In this document: positions 26,118 through 34,068 of the stretch, piece by piece
How the letters are laid out: each line of letters opens with the position of its first letter
How positions within the stretch are numbered: the first letter of the stretch is position 1
Assembly (NCBI GenBank): GCA_041287365.1
Contig: JBEULL010000003.1
Coordinates: forward strand, 1-64,000
DNA length: 64,000 bases
Direction of reading: 5' to 3'
DNA from: JAQVIJ01 sp041287365
GTDB lineage: Bacteria; Desulfobacterota; Dissulfuribacteria; Dissulfuribacterales; DYLC01
Position numbers and translations under genes: made by a program
The notes under the pieces: model-generated
Database searches by the model: none
Told to the model about the DNA's origin: nothing
Seen by the model: only the letters and a program-made list of their open reading frames with translations

Positions 26118-26308
26118 AGTTTATCCACTCTCACATTGGCTAGTATCTCTTCAGTCTTTTTGTCCATCTCCTTGGCATAGCTGGCCACAGTGAAGATGGC
26201 GCCGCAACCCCTGCACCGCAGGGCGACTACCTTTCAGCGACGACATATCTCCAGGGGTTCGCCACATTTACGGCATTTCAAATTCGTAGTCTTGTCGTTG
26301 AAAAACAT
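26114..26308 (-). CDS. small dual-CXXC selenoprotein with in-frame UGA
   Basis: 64-residue zinc-ribbon-like protein. A strong GGGAGGAAATC site precedes ATG 26308. Reading the in-frame TGA (26234-26236, codon 25) as selenocysteine gives CRKC at 12-15, CRRU at 22-25 and CRGCG at 32-36, followed by a helical tail ending VRVDKL and TAA. The motif layout agrees with the family I recall as dual CXXC motif small (seleno)protein, and the CxxU pair is the likely redox centre. Immediately after the UGA is a hairpin with a GGU loop (see 26201-26233). Homology-like pattern continues smoothly across the UGA, so a pseudogene is less likely. The window also encodes selenophosphate synthetase and YedF. The partner and substrate are unknown. 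The coding sequence overlaps the uvrC stop tail to tail. Confidence 0.8.
26201..26233 (-). promoter_or_regulatory. SECIS-like hairpin of the small selenoprotein
   Basis: Directly 3' of the UGA, the RNA folds as lower stem GUCG/CGGC and upper stem CCCUGC/GCAGGG with apical loop GGU. The loop starts 16 bases after the UGA with G as first base, which meets the published bacterial SECIS pattern (G in the first two loop positions, 16-37 bases from UGA). Confidence 0.75.
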
Positions 26309-26332
26309 GATTTCCTCCCTCATATAGTTTTG

Positions 26333-27559
26333 TTACAGACTGTGTTTCTTGCCCTTGATATCCGGCAAAAATATGGTCATCATTCCCAACAATGGCAGAT
26401 ATGAACAGATATGATACACAAATTCGATACCATAAATATCTGCAAGCCTTCCGAGCACAGCGGCTGCAATGCCTGCTACACCGAATGCAAGCCCGAAGAA
26501 CAGGCCTGAAATTGCACCCACCCTACCCGGAATAAGCTCCTGGGCAAAGACTAGAATAGCTGAAAAGGCCGATGCCAGAACAAAACCGCTTGCAAAGGAT
26601 AAAATGCCGATCCATGATAGATTGGCATATGGCAGGGCCAGCGTAAACGGAGAGGCGCCCAATATGGAAAGCCATATAACTCGTTTTCTGCCGATTCTAT
26701 CGCCAACAGGGCCGCCGATAAAGGTTCCAAGGGCTACGGCAAACAGAAACACAAAAAGGTGATACTGGGCAGACTGCACTGAAAGGGCAAAACGGTGCAT
26801 TAGATAAAATGTAAAATAATTTCCTATACTTGCCAGATAAAAATACTTGGAAAATATGAGCACCAACAGAATCAACATAGAAAAGATTACAGTGCGCTTT
26901 GAAAACACCGGTTGTCCTGATGGAACATCCTGCGCCTTGCCTGGCTTAAGGGAACGGCGCAGCTTATACCAGTTCCCTACCCTCACCAGTATCGCTATCG
27001 CCAGCATGGCCAGCAGCGAGAAAAGAAAGATACTCCTCTGCCCATATGGAATGACCACCCATGCCGCCAGCAGCGGCCCCATGGAGGTACCAGCGTTGCC
27101 GCCCACCTGAAAGAGGGATTGAGCCAGGCCGTATTGCCCACCGGATGCCATTCTTGCCACACGGGAGGATTCAGGGTGAAAGATCGACGACCCCATGCCC
27201 ACCATGGCCGCGGCCAGCAGCAAAACGCCGTAATTCCAGGCCGTGGCCAAAAGAAGAAGGCCGCCAAGAGTGCATCCCATGCCTGCAGCCAGTGAGTATG
27301 GTTTAGGGTTTCGATCCGTATAGAATCCCACCATGGGTTGCAGCATGGAGGCAGTAATCTGATAGACAAGAGACAGGGCGCCTATCTGAGTAAAATTCAG
27401 ATGGAAACTGGTCTTCAACAGTGGATAGATGGCAAAGAGCAGGGATTGAATGGTATCATTCAAAAAATGGGAGAAGCTGATAGCCCCAAGTATCCTGAAA
27501 GACGTTGTCTGAGACTTTACATATGCCTTTTCGAAGCTGGCTTCACTTTCTTCACTCAT
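26333..27559 (-). CDS. MFS transporter, fosmidomycin-resistance (Fsr) family
   Basis: 408 residues from ATG 27559, preferred because GAAGG lies just upstream; 12 further codons are open. It is a twelve-helix major facilitator. The sequence SFSHFLNDTIQSLLFAIYPL near the first helix and MVGMGSSIFHPESSRVARMA in the fourth-fifth helix region are typical of the Fsr/YnfM-like exporters related to fosmidomycin resistance. The cytosolic loop after helix 8 reads GGPVGDRIGRKRVIW, the MFS motif A variant. The natural substrate is unknown. It lies between a small selenoprotein and a radical SAM gene on the same strand, and about 80 bases separate it from the latter. Confidence 0.88.
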   Translation of the reverse strand: MSEESEASFEKAYVKSQTTSFRILGAISFSHFLNDTIQSLLFAIYPLLKTSFHLNFTQIGALSLVYQITASMLQPMVGFYTDRNPKPYSLAAGMGCTLGGLLLLATAWNYGVLLLAAAMVGMGSSIFHPESSRVARMASGGQYGLAQSLFQVGGNAGTSMGPLLAAWVVIPYGQRSIFLFSLLAMLAIAILVRVGNWYKLRRSLKPGKAQDVPSGQPVFSKRTVIFSMLILLVLIFSKYFYLASIGNYFTFYLMHRFALSVQSAQYHLFVFLFAVALGTFIGGPVGDRIGRKRVIWLSILGASPFTLALPYANLSWIGILSFASGFVLASAFSAILVFAQELIPGRVGAISGLFFGLAFGVAGIAAAVLGRLADIYGIEFVYHICSYLPLLGMMTIFLPDIKGKKHSL

Positions 27560-27641
27560 GAGAACCTTCAAAATAGTTAGTGGTGTTAAATGCACAGATG
27601 TGTTTGTTTCATAAGGTTTTTTACTTTTTTAAGATGGCACC

Positions 27642-30230
27642 TCATATCTTCAATATGCGCAAGGCATTCTTCTCATCAACAGTAAGCCCCAAGAGCTGTT
27701 CCATGGCATCCGCCGGTTTTATGAAAGGCGGTTCTGTTGACAGGGAGAGATACAGAAGATTTTCAGGGCATCTGATCTCATTTAGCCACTGCACCATCAA
27801 TGCATGTTGCATAGGGGCCATCGCCAATGGTTTTGAACCCCACAGAGAAAGATCTATAATCCGGTTCTTCAGATCCATCTCCACAACCCTGTCCTTCTTT
27901 TGCACGGAAACAGGAATTGTGTCTGCTGTTTTCCATATGGAAATCCCCTGTTCCATGCGGTGCTTCGGCAAAAATGCGGCTATGATATACTCTCCTCGCG
28001 TATCAAACACCATTTGAGACAGACGCTCCAGTGATTTTATATCCATAACCTGTATGCCGTTTGGCAACTGTGTGTTCAGGGCCTGTTGAACATTCGTAAG
28101 CTGTTCAGGGCGATCCGCTTCGAATATGACGCTGAACTCAAGGGCAAATGCCGCCTGCTCCGCCACACTCTCCATGCCAAGGGGAATGGGTTGGCCAAAT
28201 GACATTTTGGGCATGGGATGATGGCCTTCGGAATGTGCCAATTTCAGGCCAGCACGGCGCATGGCCCGGTGCATCGCCCGCATTACCTCCAGATGGGCAA
28301 GAAACCGGGCGTCACCCAATTTCGTGTAACGGATGCCATAACATGCGGAGTATCGGGGTTTAACAGTAGAGTCTGTCTTGGGCCCTGCCAATGCATTGGA
28401 TTCTATCTCGATTGCGTGCTGGGAAACAGGCTTGATGGTCTTGAAATCGCACACACCGCAGCCCTGACATGCCCCTCTGCGACAGTCAGGGGTATATTCG
28501 CCTTTCAATGCCCTGGCACGCTCCGAGAGCAGAAAGTCCATCTTCACACCCGTATGGATGTGGCCCCATGGCAGAGGCCGATTCAGACTCAAAGCATTTG
28601 TGTATGACGAAGGGTCCACTTCCACCCTCTGGGCAGCTTCACGATATCGCTCCGGGCTGAAATGGTCACTCCACGCATCCATTTTGGCGCCGATTTTCCA
28701 TGCCTCATGAAGGATTTTCATAGTGTTTCTGTCGCCTCTGGCAAAAACCCCCTCCCAAAAGCTGATGTTAGGGTCATGCCACTTGAGCTTTATCGCCCTG
28801 GAACGAACCTGAAGCTCGGATCTCAGCAGATAAATCCGCTCTCTGGCCTCCTCCACAGAGAGCTGCCTCTCCCATTGAAATGGAGTATGCGCCTTGGGAA
28901 CAAAGGTGCCAACACTCACCGTAACATTGACGCTCATTCGCCGTTCCGCCTGCCGCAGGACCTTGTGGGCCAGTTCCGCTATGGCCACCACATCCTCTTC
29001 TGTCTCGGTAGGCAGTCCGATCATGAAATAGAGCTTTAAATTGCGCCAGCCCAATTTATAGATAGTGAATGCCGCATTCAACAGGTCTTCCTCAGTGATC
29101 CCCTTGTTTATGACCTGCCTGAGCCGCTCACTTCCAGCCTCAGGCGCCAGAGTAAAACCGGTCTTTCGTACCCGCTTGATCTGCTCCATGAGGGCAGGAG
29201 TCAAGGTGCCGACACGCAGGGACGGCAGAGAAACGGCGATGTGTTCTTCGGCATAACGGTTCATGAGCCCACAAAGAAGAGGCTGTATTCGGCTGTAATC
29301 GCCTGTACTGAGACTCAAAAGGGATATCTCGTCCCAACCTGTATTTTTTAATGTCAGGTCCAATGTATCCAATATTTTTTGCGGGCTCTTTTCCCTCACA
29401 GGCCGATAGATGATCCCTGCCTGACAGAACCTGCAACCCCTTGTGCAGCCCCTGGCTATCTCCATACCTATGCGATCATGCACTATCTGCTGATACGGCA
29501 CAGGCAAGGCGGTGGGATACGGGGCACGTTCCATATCAGCCAGAATACGCCTCTTGACCTGGCCTGATGCCGGCATATCCATGCCACTGAACCTTCCGTT
29601 TTCATATAACGGCCTGTAAAAGGACGGAACATAAATCCCATGAACAGCACTCAATGCCAGAAGCACCTCCTGCTTTGAGGCACCGGAGGCCTTTGCATTC
29701 CGCACTATGCTGGATATCTCTTTCACCGCCTCCTCGCCGTCACCAACAAGAATGGCATCAAAGAGCTCAGCTATGGGTTCGGGCTGAAAGGCTGCACTGC
29801 CTCCAGCTATCACCAAGGGCCAATCTGACTGCCGGTCGGCGGCAAGGATTGGAAGTCCGGCCATATCCAGGATATTCAACACATTGGAGTAGCAGAGCTC
29901 ATAGGGCAGAGAGATACCTATCACATCGAAATCCTTGAGCGGTCTTCGATTCTCGAGCCCGAACAGAGGATAACCGGTCTTCCTCAGGAATCTCTCCATA
30001 TCTATATCTGGGACATAACATCTGTCAGCAAGGGCCCATGACAGGCCGTTTATGACCGAATAGAGTATGTTCAAACCCAAATTGGACATACCTATTTCAT
30101 AGAGATCAGGAAAGACCAGAGCCCATCTGCAATCCGCCAAGTCCCATGGTTTATGCAGGGCATTGATCTCGTTTCCCAAATAACGGCTGGGCTTTTGAAC
30201 CTGCATCAGAAACTTCTCTATTTCAGACAT
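27642..30230 (-). CDS. B12-binding radical SAM protein with DUF2344 domain (TIGR03960/TIGR03936-like)
   Basis: 862 residues with three parts. The first ~200 residues include a cobalamin-binding-like Rossmann region (FDVIGISLPYELCYSNVLNI; PLVIAGGSAAFQPEPIAELF). A radical SAM core follows, with the iron-sulfur triad GCTRGCRFC at Cys262, 266 and 269. The C-terminal ~230 residues match the DUF2344 type (RYSACYGIRYTKLGDARFLA; HPMPKMSFGQPIPLGMES), preceded by a Cys-rich CRRGACQGCGVCDF linker. In many bacteria the two halves are separate genes next to ribonuclease G, and here they are fused. The molecular role is undetermined. The start ATG lies inside a 10-base target duplication of an inserted element, and no ribosome site is visible. 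Confidence 0.88.
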   Translation of the reverse strand: MSEIEKFLMQVQKPSRYLGNEINALHKPWDLADCRWALVFPDLYEIGMSNLGLNILYSVINGLSWALADRCYVPDIDMERFLRKTGYPLFGLENRRPLKDFDVIGISLPYELCYSNVLNILDMAGLPILAADRQSDWPLVIAGGSAAFQPEPIAELFDAILVGDGEEAVKEISSIVRNAKASGASKQEVLLALSAVHGIYVPSFYRPLYENGRFSGMDMPASGQVKRRILADMERAPYPTALPVPYQQIVHDRIGMEIARGCTRGCRFCQAGIIYRPVREKSPQKILDTLDLTLKNTGWDEISLLSLSTGDYSRIQPLLCGLMNRYAEEHIAVSLPSLRVGTLTPALMEQIKRVRKTGFTLAPEAGSERLRQVINKGITEEDLLNAAFTIYKLGWRNLKLYFMIGLPTETEEDVVAIAELAHKVLRQAERRMSVNVTVSVGTFVPKAHTPFQWERQLSVEEARERIYLLRSELQVRSRAIKLKWHDPNISFWEGVFARGDRNTMKILHEAWKIGAKMDAWSDHFSPERYREAAQRVEVDPSSYTNALSLNRPLPWGHIHTGVKMDFLLSERARALKGEYTPDCRRGACQGCGVCDFKTIKPVSQHAIEIESNALAGPKTDSTVKPRYSACYGIRYTKLGDARFLAHLEVMRAMHRAMRRAGLKLAHSEGHHPMPKMSFGQPIPLGMESVAEQAAFALEFSVIFEADRPEQLTNVQQALNTQLPNGIQVMDIKSLERLSQMVFDTRGEYIIAAFLPKHRMEQGISIWKTADTIPVSVQKKDRVVEMDLKNRIIDLSLWGSKPLAMAPMQHALMVQWLNEIRCPENLLYLSLSTEPPFIKPADAMEQLLGLTVDEKNALRILKI

Positions 30231-30232
30231 GA

Positions 30233-30351
30233 TGGCGTCGTAAAAATAATGTTGAATGAATGTAATGGCAAATCATTTTAGATGGTTAATGTGGGCTGCG
30301 ACAACAAAGAATGTAATGTGATTCAATAGGTGGCGACTTTTTACGAACTCA
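30233..30351. mobile_element. miniature inverted-repeat element (MITE-like) with 10-bp target duplication
   Basis: A 119-base non-coding insert. Its ends are imperfect inverted repeats: TGGCGTCGTAAAAA at the left, and TGAGTTCGTAAAAA as the complement of the right end (11 of 14 match). Identical decamers TCAGACATGA flank it at 30223-30232 and 30352-30361, as expected for a transposition footprint. Each copy contains the radical SAM start codon (CAT on this strand). The insert separates recR from the radical SAM gene and has displaced whatever lay upstream of the original start. Confidence 0.7.
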
Positions 30352-30382
30352 TCAGACATGAATTGAAGAAAAGTGGTGAGTG

Positions 30383-30985
30383 TCAGTAGGAAAACCTGGC
30401 TTCCATGGCCCGTTTTAAAGTGAGCTGATCCACATACTTGACATCCATGCCCATGGGAATGCCGCAGGCCAATCGCGTGACAGTAACGGGAAACTCCTTG
30501 CAACACTGGGCAAGATATGCAGCCGTAGCCTCTCCCTGCACCGTACTGCTGGTAGCCAGAACCAGTTCTTTCACCGCTTGGGTTTCCAGCCTGTTCAGCA
30601 GTCTGTCGATACGAAGTTCGGCAGGCCCTATGCCATCGGCAGGGCTGAGGGCGCCATGCAGCACATGATATAGACCGTTGAAGGCATTGGATGACTCTAT
30701 GGACAGGAGATCGGCAGGCCCCTCGACCACGCATAATATTTCACGATTGCGCCTTGGATCAGCGCAGATGGGGCATGGATCCTGCTCCGAGAACGCAAAA
30801 CAGGTGGAGCAGAGCAGTATCTTTCTGTGCAACTCCGCTATGGATACCGCAAGTTCCTGTGCAGTGGGCTCCTGCCAGCGCAGAATCTGCAGGGCATAGC
30901 GCGTGGCCGTCTTTTCACCGATTCCAGGTAAACGTGAGAGATTTTTAATGAGCCTTTCAAGGGCCGGAGGGAACGCCTTAAACAT
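30383..30985 (-). CDS. recR: recombination mediator protein RecR
   Basis: 200-residue zinc-binding protein of the RecFOR pathway, which helps load RecA at gaps. It has an HhH segment at the N-terminus (LIKNLSRLPGIGEKTATRYA), a four-Cys zinc finger CSTCFAFSEQDPCPICADP near residues 57-75, and a Toprim domain (ILCVVEGPADLLSIESSNAF; ELVLATSSTVQGEATAAYLA; ACGIPMGMDVKYVDQLTLKR). The length is exactly typical. It is six bases downstream of ybaB, the usual pairing; dnaX, often upstream of ybaB, is not adjacent here. Confidence 0.97.
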   Translation of the reverse strand: MFKAFPPALERLIKNLSRLPGIGEKTATRYALQILRWQEPTAQELAVSIAELHRKILLCSTCFAFSEQDPCPICADPRRNREILCVVEGPADLLSIESSNAFNGLYHVLHGALSPADGIGPAELRIDRLLNRLETQAVKELVLATSSTVQGEATAAYLAQCCKEFPVTVTRLACGIPMGMDVKYVDQLTLKRAMEARFSY

Positions 30986-30991
30986 GGAATA

Positions 30992-31306
30992 TCAGAACAG
31001 ACCTGGTATCTTCATGCCGCCGGTGGCCTTGGCCATCTCCTGCTCCACCATCTCCTTGGCCCTGTGCAATGCCTCGTTTACAGCGGATAACACAAGATCC
31101 TGCAACATCTCCACATCGTCCGGATTCACTACGTCCTTTTCGATGGAGATGGATACCAGCTCTGATTTGCCGTTTGCCACTGCCTTGACCATACCGCCGC
31201 CTACCGCTGCCTCCACCTTCCTTTGTCCCAGCTCTTCCTGCAATTTACCTATTTTATTCTGTATGAGCTGGGCCTGACGCATCATTTCCTTCATATTGAG
31301 ATTCAT
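30992..31306 (-). CDS. ybaB: YbaB/EbfC family nucleoid-associated protein
   Basis: 104-residue DNA-binding dimer. The family pattern is clear: MKEMMRQAQLIQNKIGKLQE at the N-terminal helix, then VEAAVGGGMVKAVANGKSEL and LQDLVLSAVNEALHRAKEMV. It is cotranscribed with recR and may act in nucleoid organisation or recombination. AGGAGTATTCCTAA precedes the ATG at about the right spacing. Confidence 0.94.
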   Translation of the reverse strand: MNLNMKEMMRQAQLIQNKIGKLQEELGQRKVEAAVGGGMVKAVANGKSELVSISIEKDVVNPDDVEMLQDLVLSAVNEALHRAKEMVEQEMAKATGGMKIPGLF

Positions 31307-31465
31307 TTAGGAATACTCCTTGACTGTTTTTAATTTGGACGGCTATTCTAAAATAGATTGTCTGAAAATGGAATATGTTTATTGGCAGCGACCGGCCTAA
31401 TATAGTCCACATCGAAGGGGCTATAACTATAACTACAAGAAATAAAAATGATATTTATTATTATC

Positions 31466-31494
31466 TTGACATCAAATAACTCATGTATTAACGT
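31466..31494 (+). promoter_or_regulatory. possible promoter of the sufC-sufB operon
   Basis: TTGACA (31466-31471), then 17 bases, then TAACGT (31489-31494), about 50 bases before the sufC ATG. The -35 is perfect and the -10 weak, so an activator may be needed. The rest of 31307-31543 is AT-rich with no gene seen. Confidence 0.4.
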
Positions 31495-31543
31495 AACGAT
31501 GTATTCAACAAATATGAAAATCCCTTAAAAAGGAGACCCCACT

Positions 31544-32266
31544 ATGCTTCACATCGAAGACTTATGGGTGGATGTACATGGTAAAGAGGTATTGAAGGGC
31601 ATCGAACTTCACGTCGAAAAAGGCGAAACCCATTGTCTTTTCGGTAAAAACGGCTCAGGTAAGACCACCCTGCTCATGACCCTGATGGGTTTTTCCGGTT
31701 ACAAGGTCAAACACGGCCGCATAATTTTCAAAGACGTTGATATCACACATATGCCTGTCAACGAACGCGCCAAGCTCGGGATCGGCATCTCCCTTCAGCG
31801 TCCTCCCACGCTCAAGGGCGTAAAGCTCAAGGACATGCTGAATTTCTGCGAAAGCGTTTCAGGCCTGGGCAAAAACCTCGCTATTCAATATAATTTTGAA
31901 AATTTTCTGGAAAGAGAGGTCAATTTGGGTTTTTCTGGCGGTGAGATCAAAAAATCCGAGCTCATACAGCTTCTGGCTCAAGGCCCTGACTTCACACTGC
32001 TGGACGAACCTGAATCCGGAGTGGACATAGAAAACCTGCACATCATCGGAGAGATGATCAAGAAACTCCTGCAAAAAGATGTTCACAGAAACCGACAGAA
32101 ATCCGGCCTGATCATCACGCACACGGGCTTCATTTTGAACTATGTAGCAGCGGACAAGGGGCATGTAATGATGAACGGCAAAATGCTCTGCAAAGGCAAT
32201 CCACAGGAGATATTTGAAGGCATTCAAAAATACGGCTATCAGGAGTGTATGAAATGTCAACTGTAA
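31544..32266 (+). CDS. sufC: SufC-type Fe-S assembly ATPase
   Basis: 240-residue ABC ATPase that powers the SufB scaffold in iron-sulfur cluster assembly. Walker A is LFGKNGSGKTT, the signature is LGFSGGEIKKSEL, and Walker B is DFTLLDEPESGVDIE, the SufC-specific form of DEPxSGLD. Strong AAAGGAGA precedes the ATG. It is followed, with overlap, by a single SufB/SufD-like gene; sufD, sufS, sufE and sufU are absent. This two-gene arrangement, common in anaerobes and archaea, corresponds to what has been called the minimal SUF (SmsCB) system. Confidence 0.93.
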   Translation: MLHIEDLWVDVHGKEVLKGIELHVEKGETHCLFGKNGSGKTTLLMTLMGFSGYKVKHGRIIFKDVDITHMPVNERAKLGIGISLQRPPTLKGVKLKDMLNFCESVSGLGKNLAIQYNFENFLEREVNLGFSGGEIKKSELIQLLAQGPDFTLLDEPESGVDIENLHIIGEMIKKLLQKDVHRNRQKSGLIITHTGFILNYVAADKGHVMMNGKMLCKGNPQEIFEGIQKYGYQECMKCQL

Positions 32267-33453
32267 AAAATAAAAAACAATCCAAACCAATAGATATGTC
32301 CGAGAATGCGCTGCTCAAGGGCTTCAAGCCGGCATCCGATGCCCCTGCACTGACCAGTCTTGCGGAACTCGAAGAAAAAGAGGTCAAAAAGCTCAAAAAT
32401 GTCGGTCTGGATTTCAGTGAACACGAACGAATCGGCACCTTTATTCAAACCAACTGCGGTGTGACCAAATGCGACTGCCATATGGAAGGCGTGGAACTCA
32501 TGCCCATCACAGAGGCGCTCAAAAAATATGACTGGCTTCAGGACTACTGGTGGAAACTCGTAGCCGAGGAAAAGGACGTATTCACACATGAAACAGCAGC
32601 TCATCTGGATAACGGCTATTTCATTCGTGCGCTGCCCGGTGCAAAGGTGGTATATCCGGTTCAGACCTGCCTGTATATCCGCTCGGAAAATGTGGCTCAA
32701 CGGGTTCACAATATCGTTATCGCCGAAGAAGGTTCGGAGCTGCATGTGATAACCGGCTGTTCCACACACCCGAATCTAACCTCGGCCCTGCACATCGGAG
32801 TATCGGAATTTTACATCAAAAAGGGCGCAAAACTGGTCTTCACCATGATTCACAACTGGGGTGAAAACGTCTATGTCAGACCGAGAACCGGAGTACTTGT
32901 GGAAGAAGACGGAGTATTTCTGTCCAACTATGTCTCACTCAAAGGTGTCAAATCCGTTCAGAGCTATCCCACAGCAAGACTTGCAGGCCGCAGGGCACTG
33001 GCCCGTTTCAACTCTGTTATCGTGGCCCCGGAAGGCACAGAAATAGACAGCGGTTCCCGTATCATTTTAGATGCCCCGGAGACGCGCGGTGAGATCATCT
33101 CACGCACTATCTCATACGGCGGCAAGGTGATCGCCAGAGGACATCTGGTGGGCAATGCCCCTGGAATCAAGGCGCATCTGGAGTGTAACGGCCTGATCCT
33201 GGCTGAAAACGGCGTGATTCACGCCATTCCTGAGTTGGAGGCGCATCTGGCCGACGTGGACATGTCCCACGAGGCCGCTGTGGGCAAGATCGCTCAGGAT
33301 GAAATAGAATACCTCATGGCCAGGGGCCTGAGCGAGGAAGATGCTACAGCCACTATCGTCAGAGGCTTTTTGAACGTCAAAATCGAAGGACTTCCGCCTG
33401 AACTGGATGCAGAGATTCAAGCGGCTGTTACCGAAAGCCACAAAGGCATCTGA
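32254..33453 (+). CDS. sufB: SufB/SufD-family Fe-S cluster scaffold protein
   Basis: 399 residues from ATG 32254, which has AGGAG 8 bases upstream; a GTG at 32245 is also open. It is a right-handed beta-helix protein with the SufBD pattern (VHNIVIAEEGSELHVITGCS; MIHNWGENVYVRPRTGV; GSRIILDAPETRGEIISRTI; GVIHAIPELEAHLADVDMSHEAAVGKIAQDEI in parts). Several Cys residues near the N-terminal third (TNCGVTKCDCHMEG) could bind a cluster. The start lies inside sufC, so the two are coupled. As the only SufBD protein here it would form a homodimer on SufC2. Confidence 0.93.
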   Translation: MSTVKNKKQSKPIDMSENALLKGFKPASDAPALTSLAELEEKEVKKLKNVGLDFSEHERIGTFIQTNCGVTKCDCHMEGVELMPITEALKKYDWLQDYWWKLVAEEKDVFTHETAAHLDNGYFIRALPGAKVVYPVQTCLYIRSENVAQRVHNIVIAEEGSELHVITGCSTHPNLTSALHIGVSEFYIKKGAKLVFTMIHNWGENVYVRPRTGVLVEEDGVFLSNYVSLKGVKSVQSYPTARLAGRRALARFNSVIVAPEGTEIDSGSRIILDAPETRGEIISRTISYGGKVIARGHLVGNAPGIKAHLECNGLILAENGVIHAIPELEAHLADVDMSHEAAVGKIAQDEIEYLMARGLSEEDATATIVRGFLNVKIEGLPPELDAEIQAAVTESHKGI

Positions 33454-33502
33454 AAAGGCCATTCGACAAAAACATATAATTTTCAAAGTGTTATTTCATC
33501 GT

Positions 33503-33530
33503 GAGGGGCCACTTGTCGGCCCCTCTTTAT
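33503..33530. terminator. strong hairpin terminator between sufB and aroK
   Basis: GAGGGGCC (33503-33510), loop ACTTGTC, GGCCCCTC (33518-33525), then TTTATATT. The perfect 8-bp stem lies 50 bases after the sufB stop. It also ends next to the aroK stop from the other side, though the minus strand lacks a clear T tract. Confidence 0.8.
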
Positions 33531-34048
33531 ATTGAAACGAGCCGTCTGATCTCCTTCACCGCTTCATTCACATTTACTTCATCAGTCTGCACCATGACAT
33601 CCGCCCATCTTTCATAGAGTGGCAGCCGCTGTTTAAGCGTCTGCCTTATTTCCTCTTCGAGCTGCATACCCGATATAAGTGAAGGCCGCTGAGTACCTGT
33701 CACGGAATCCTTGAGGATACGGTCAAGTATGGTGGAGATATCGGCCTTGAGCCACACCACCAACCCTGATGCCTTGATTTCGGGCAACAATTCTTCGTGC
33801 ATTACCACTCCGCCGCCGCATGAAACCACCACCGGATTCGAGCAGCGCATGACCTCCTGCAACGCCTGTTTTTCCAGTGCCCTGAAATGAGACCAGCCAT
33901 GTTCAGCGACTATCTCGTTGATTTGCCGACCTGCCCTCTGCACGATAAACTCATCCAGATCAATGAAATCCACATTCAAAGCCCCTGCAATGGCCTTACC
34001 GATAGTAGTCTTTCCTGTGCAGCGATAACCTATGAGAAATAACTTCAT
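33527..34048 (-). CDS. aroK: shikimate kinase
   Basis: 173-residue P-loop kinase phosphorylating shikimate at the 3-hydroxyl. Walker A is LIGYRCTGKTTIGKAIA, the shikimate-binding stretch is FIDLDEFIVQRAGRQINEIV, CGGGVVMHEE is the family GGG motif, and the lid Arg region is TGTQRPSLISG. The length is normal. It is the last gene of aroE-aroA-aroK on the minus strand, which together cover consecutive or near-consecutive steps to chorismate; aroC and aroB are elsewhere. Confidence 0.95.
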   Translation of the reverse strand: MKLFLIGYRCTGKTTIGKAIAGALNVDFIDLDEFIVQRAGRQINEIVAEHGWSHFRALEKQALQEVMRCSNPVVVSCGGGVVMHEELLPEIKASGLVVWLKADISTILDRILKDSVTGTQRPSLISGMQLEEEIRQTLKQRLPLYERWADVMVQTDEVNVNEAVKEIRRLVSI

Positions 34049-34068
34049 TTATAACCTTTTTCTGCCCA

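Noticed and set aside
26114..26308. Reading the in-frame TGA as a pseudogene lesion or sequencing error
   Set aside because: The symmetric CxxC/CxxU/CxxC pattern, the properly spaced hairpin with G-first loop, and selenium genes in the same window make selenocysteine more likely. Not fully excluded without reads.
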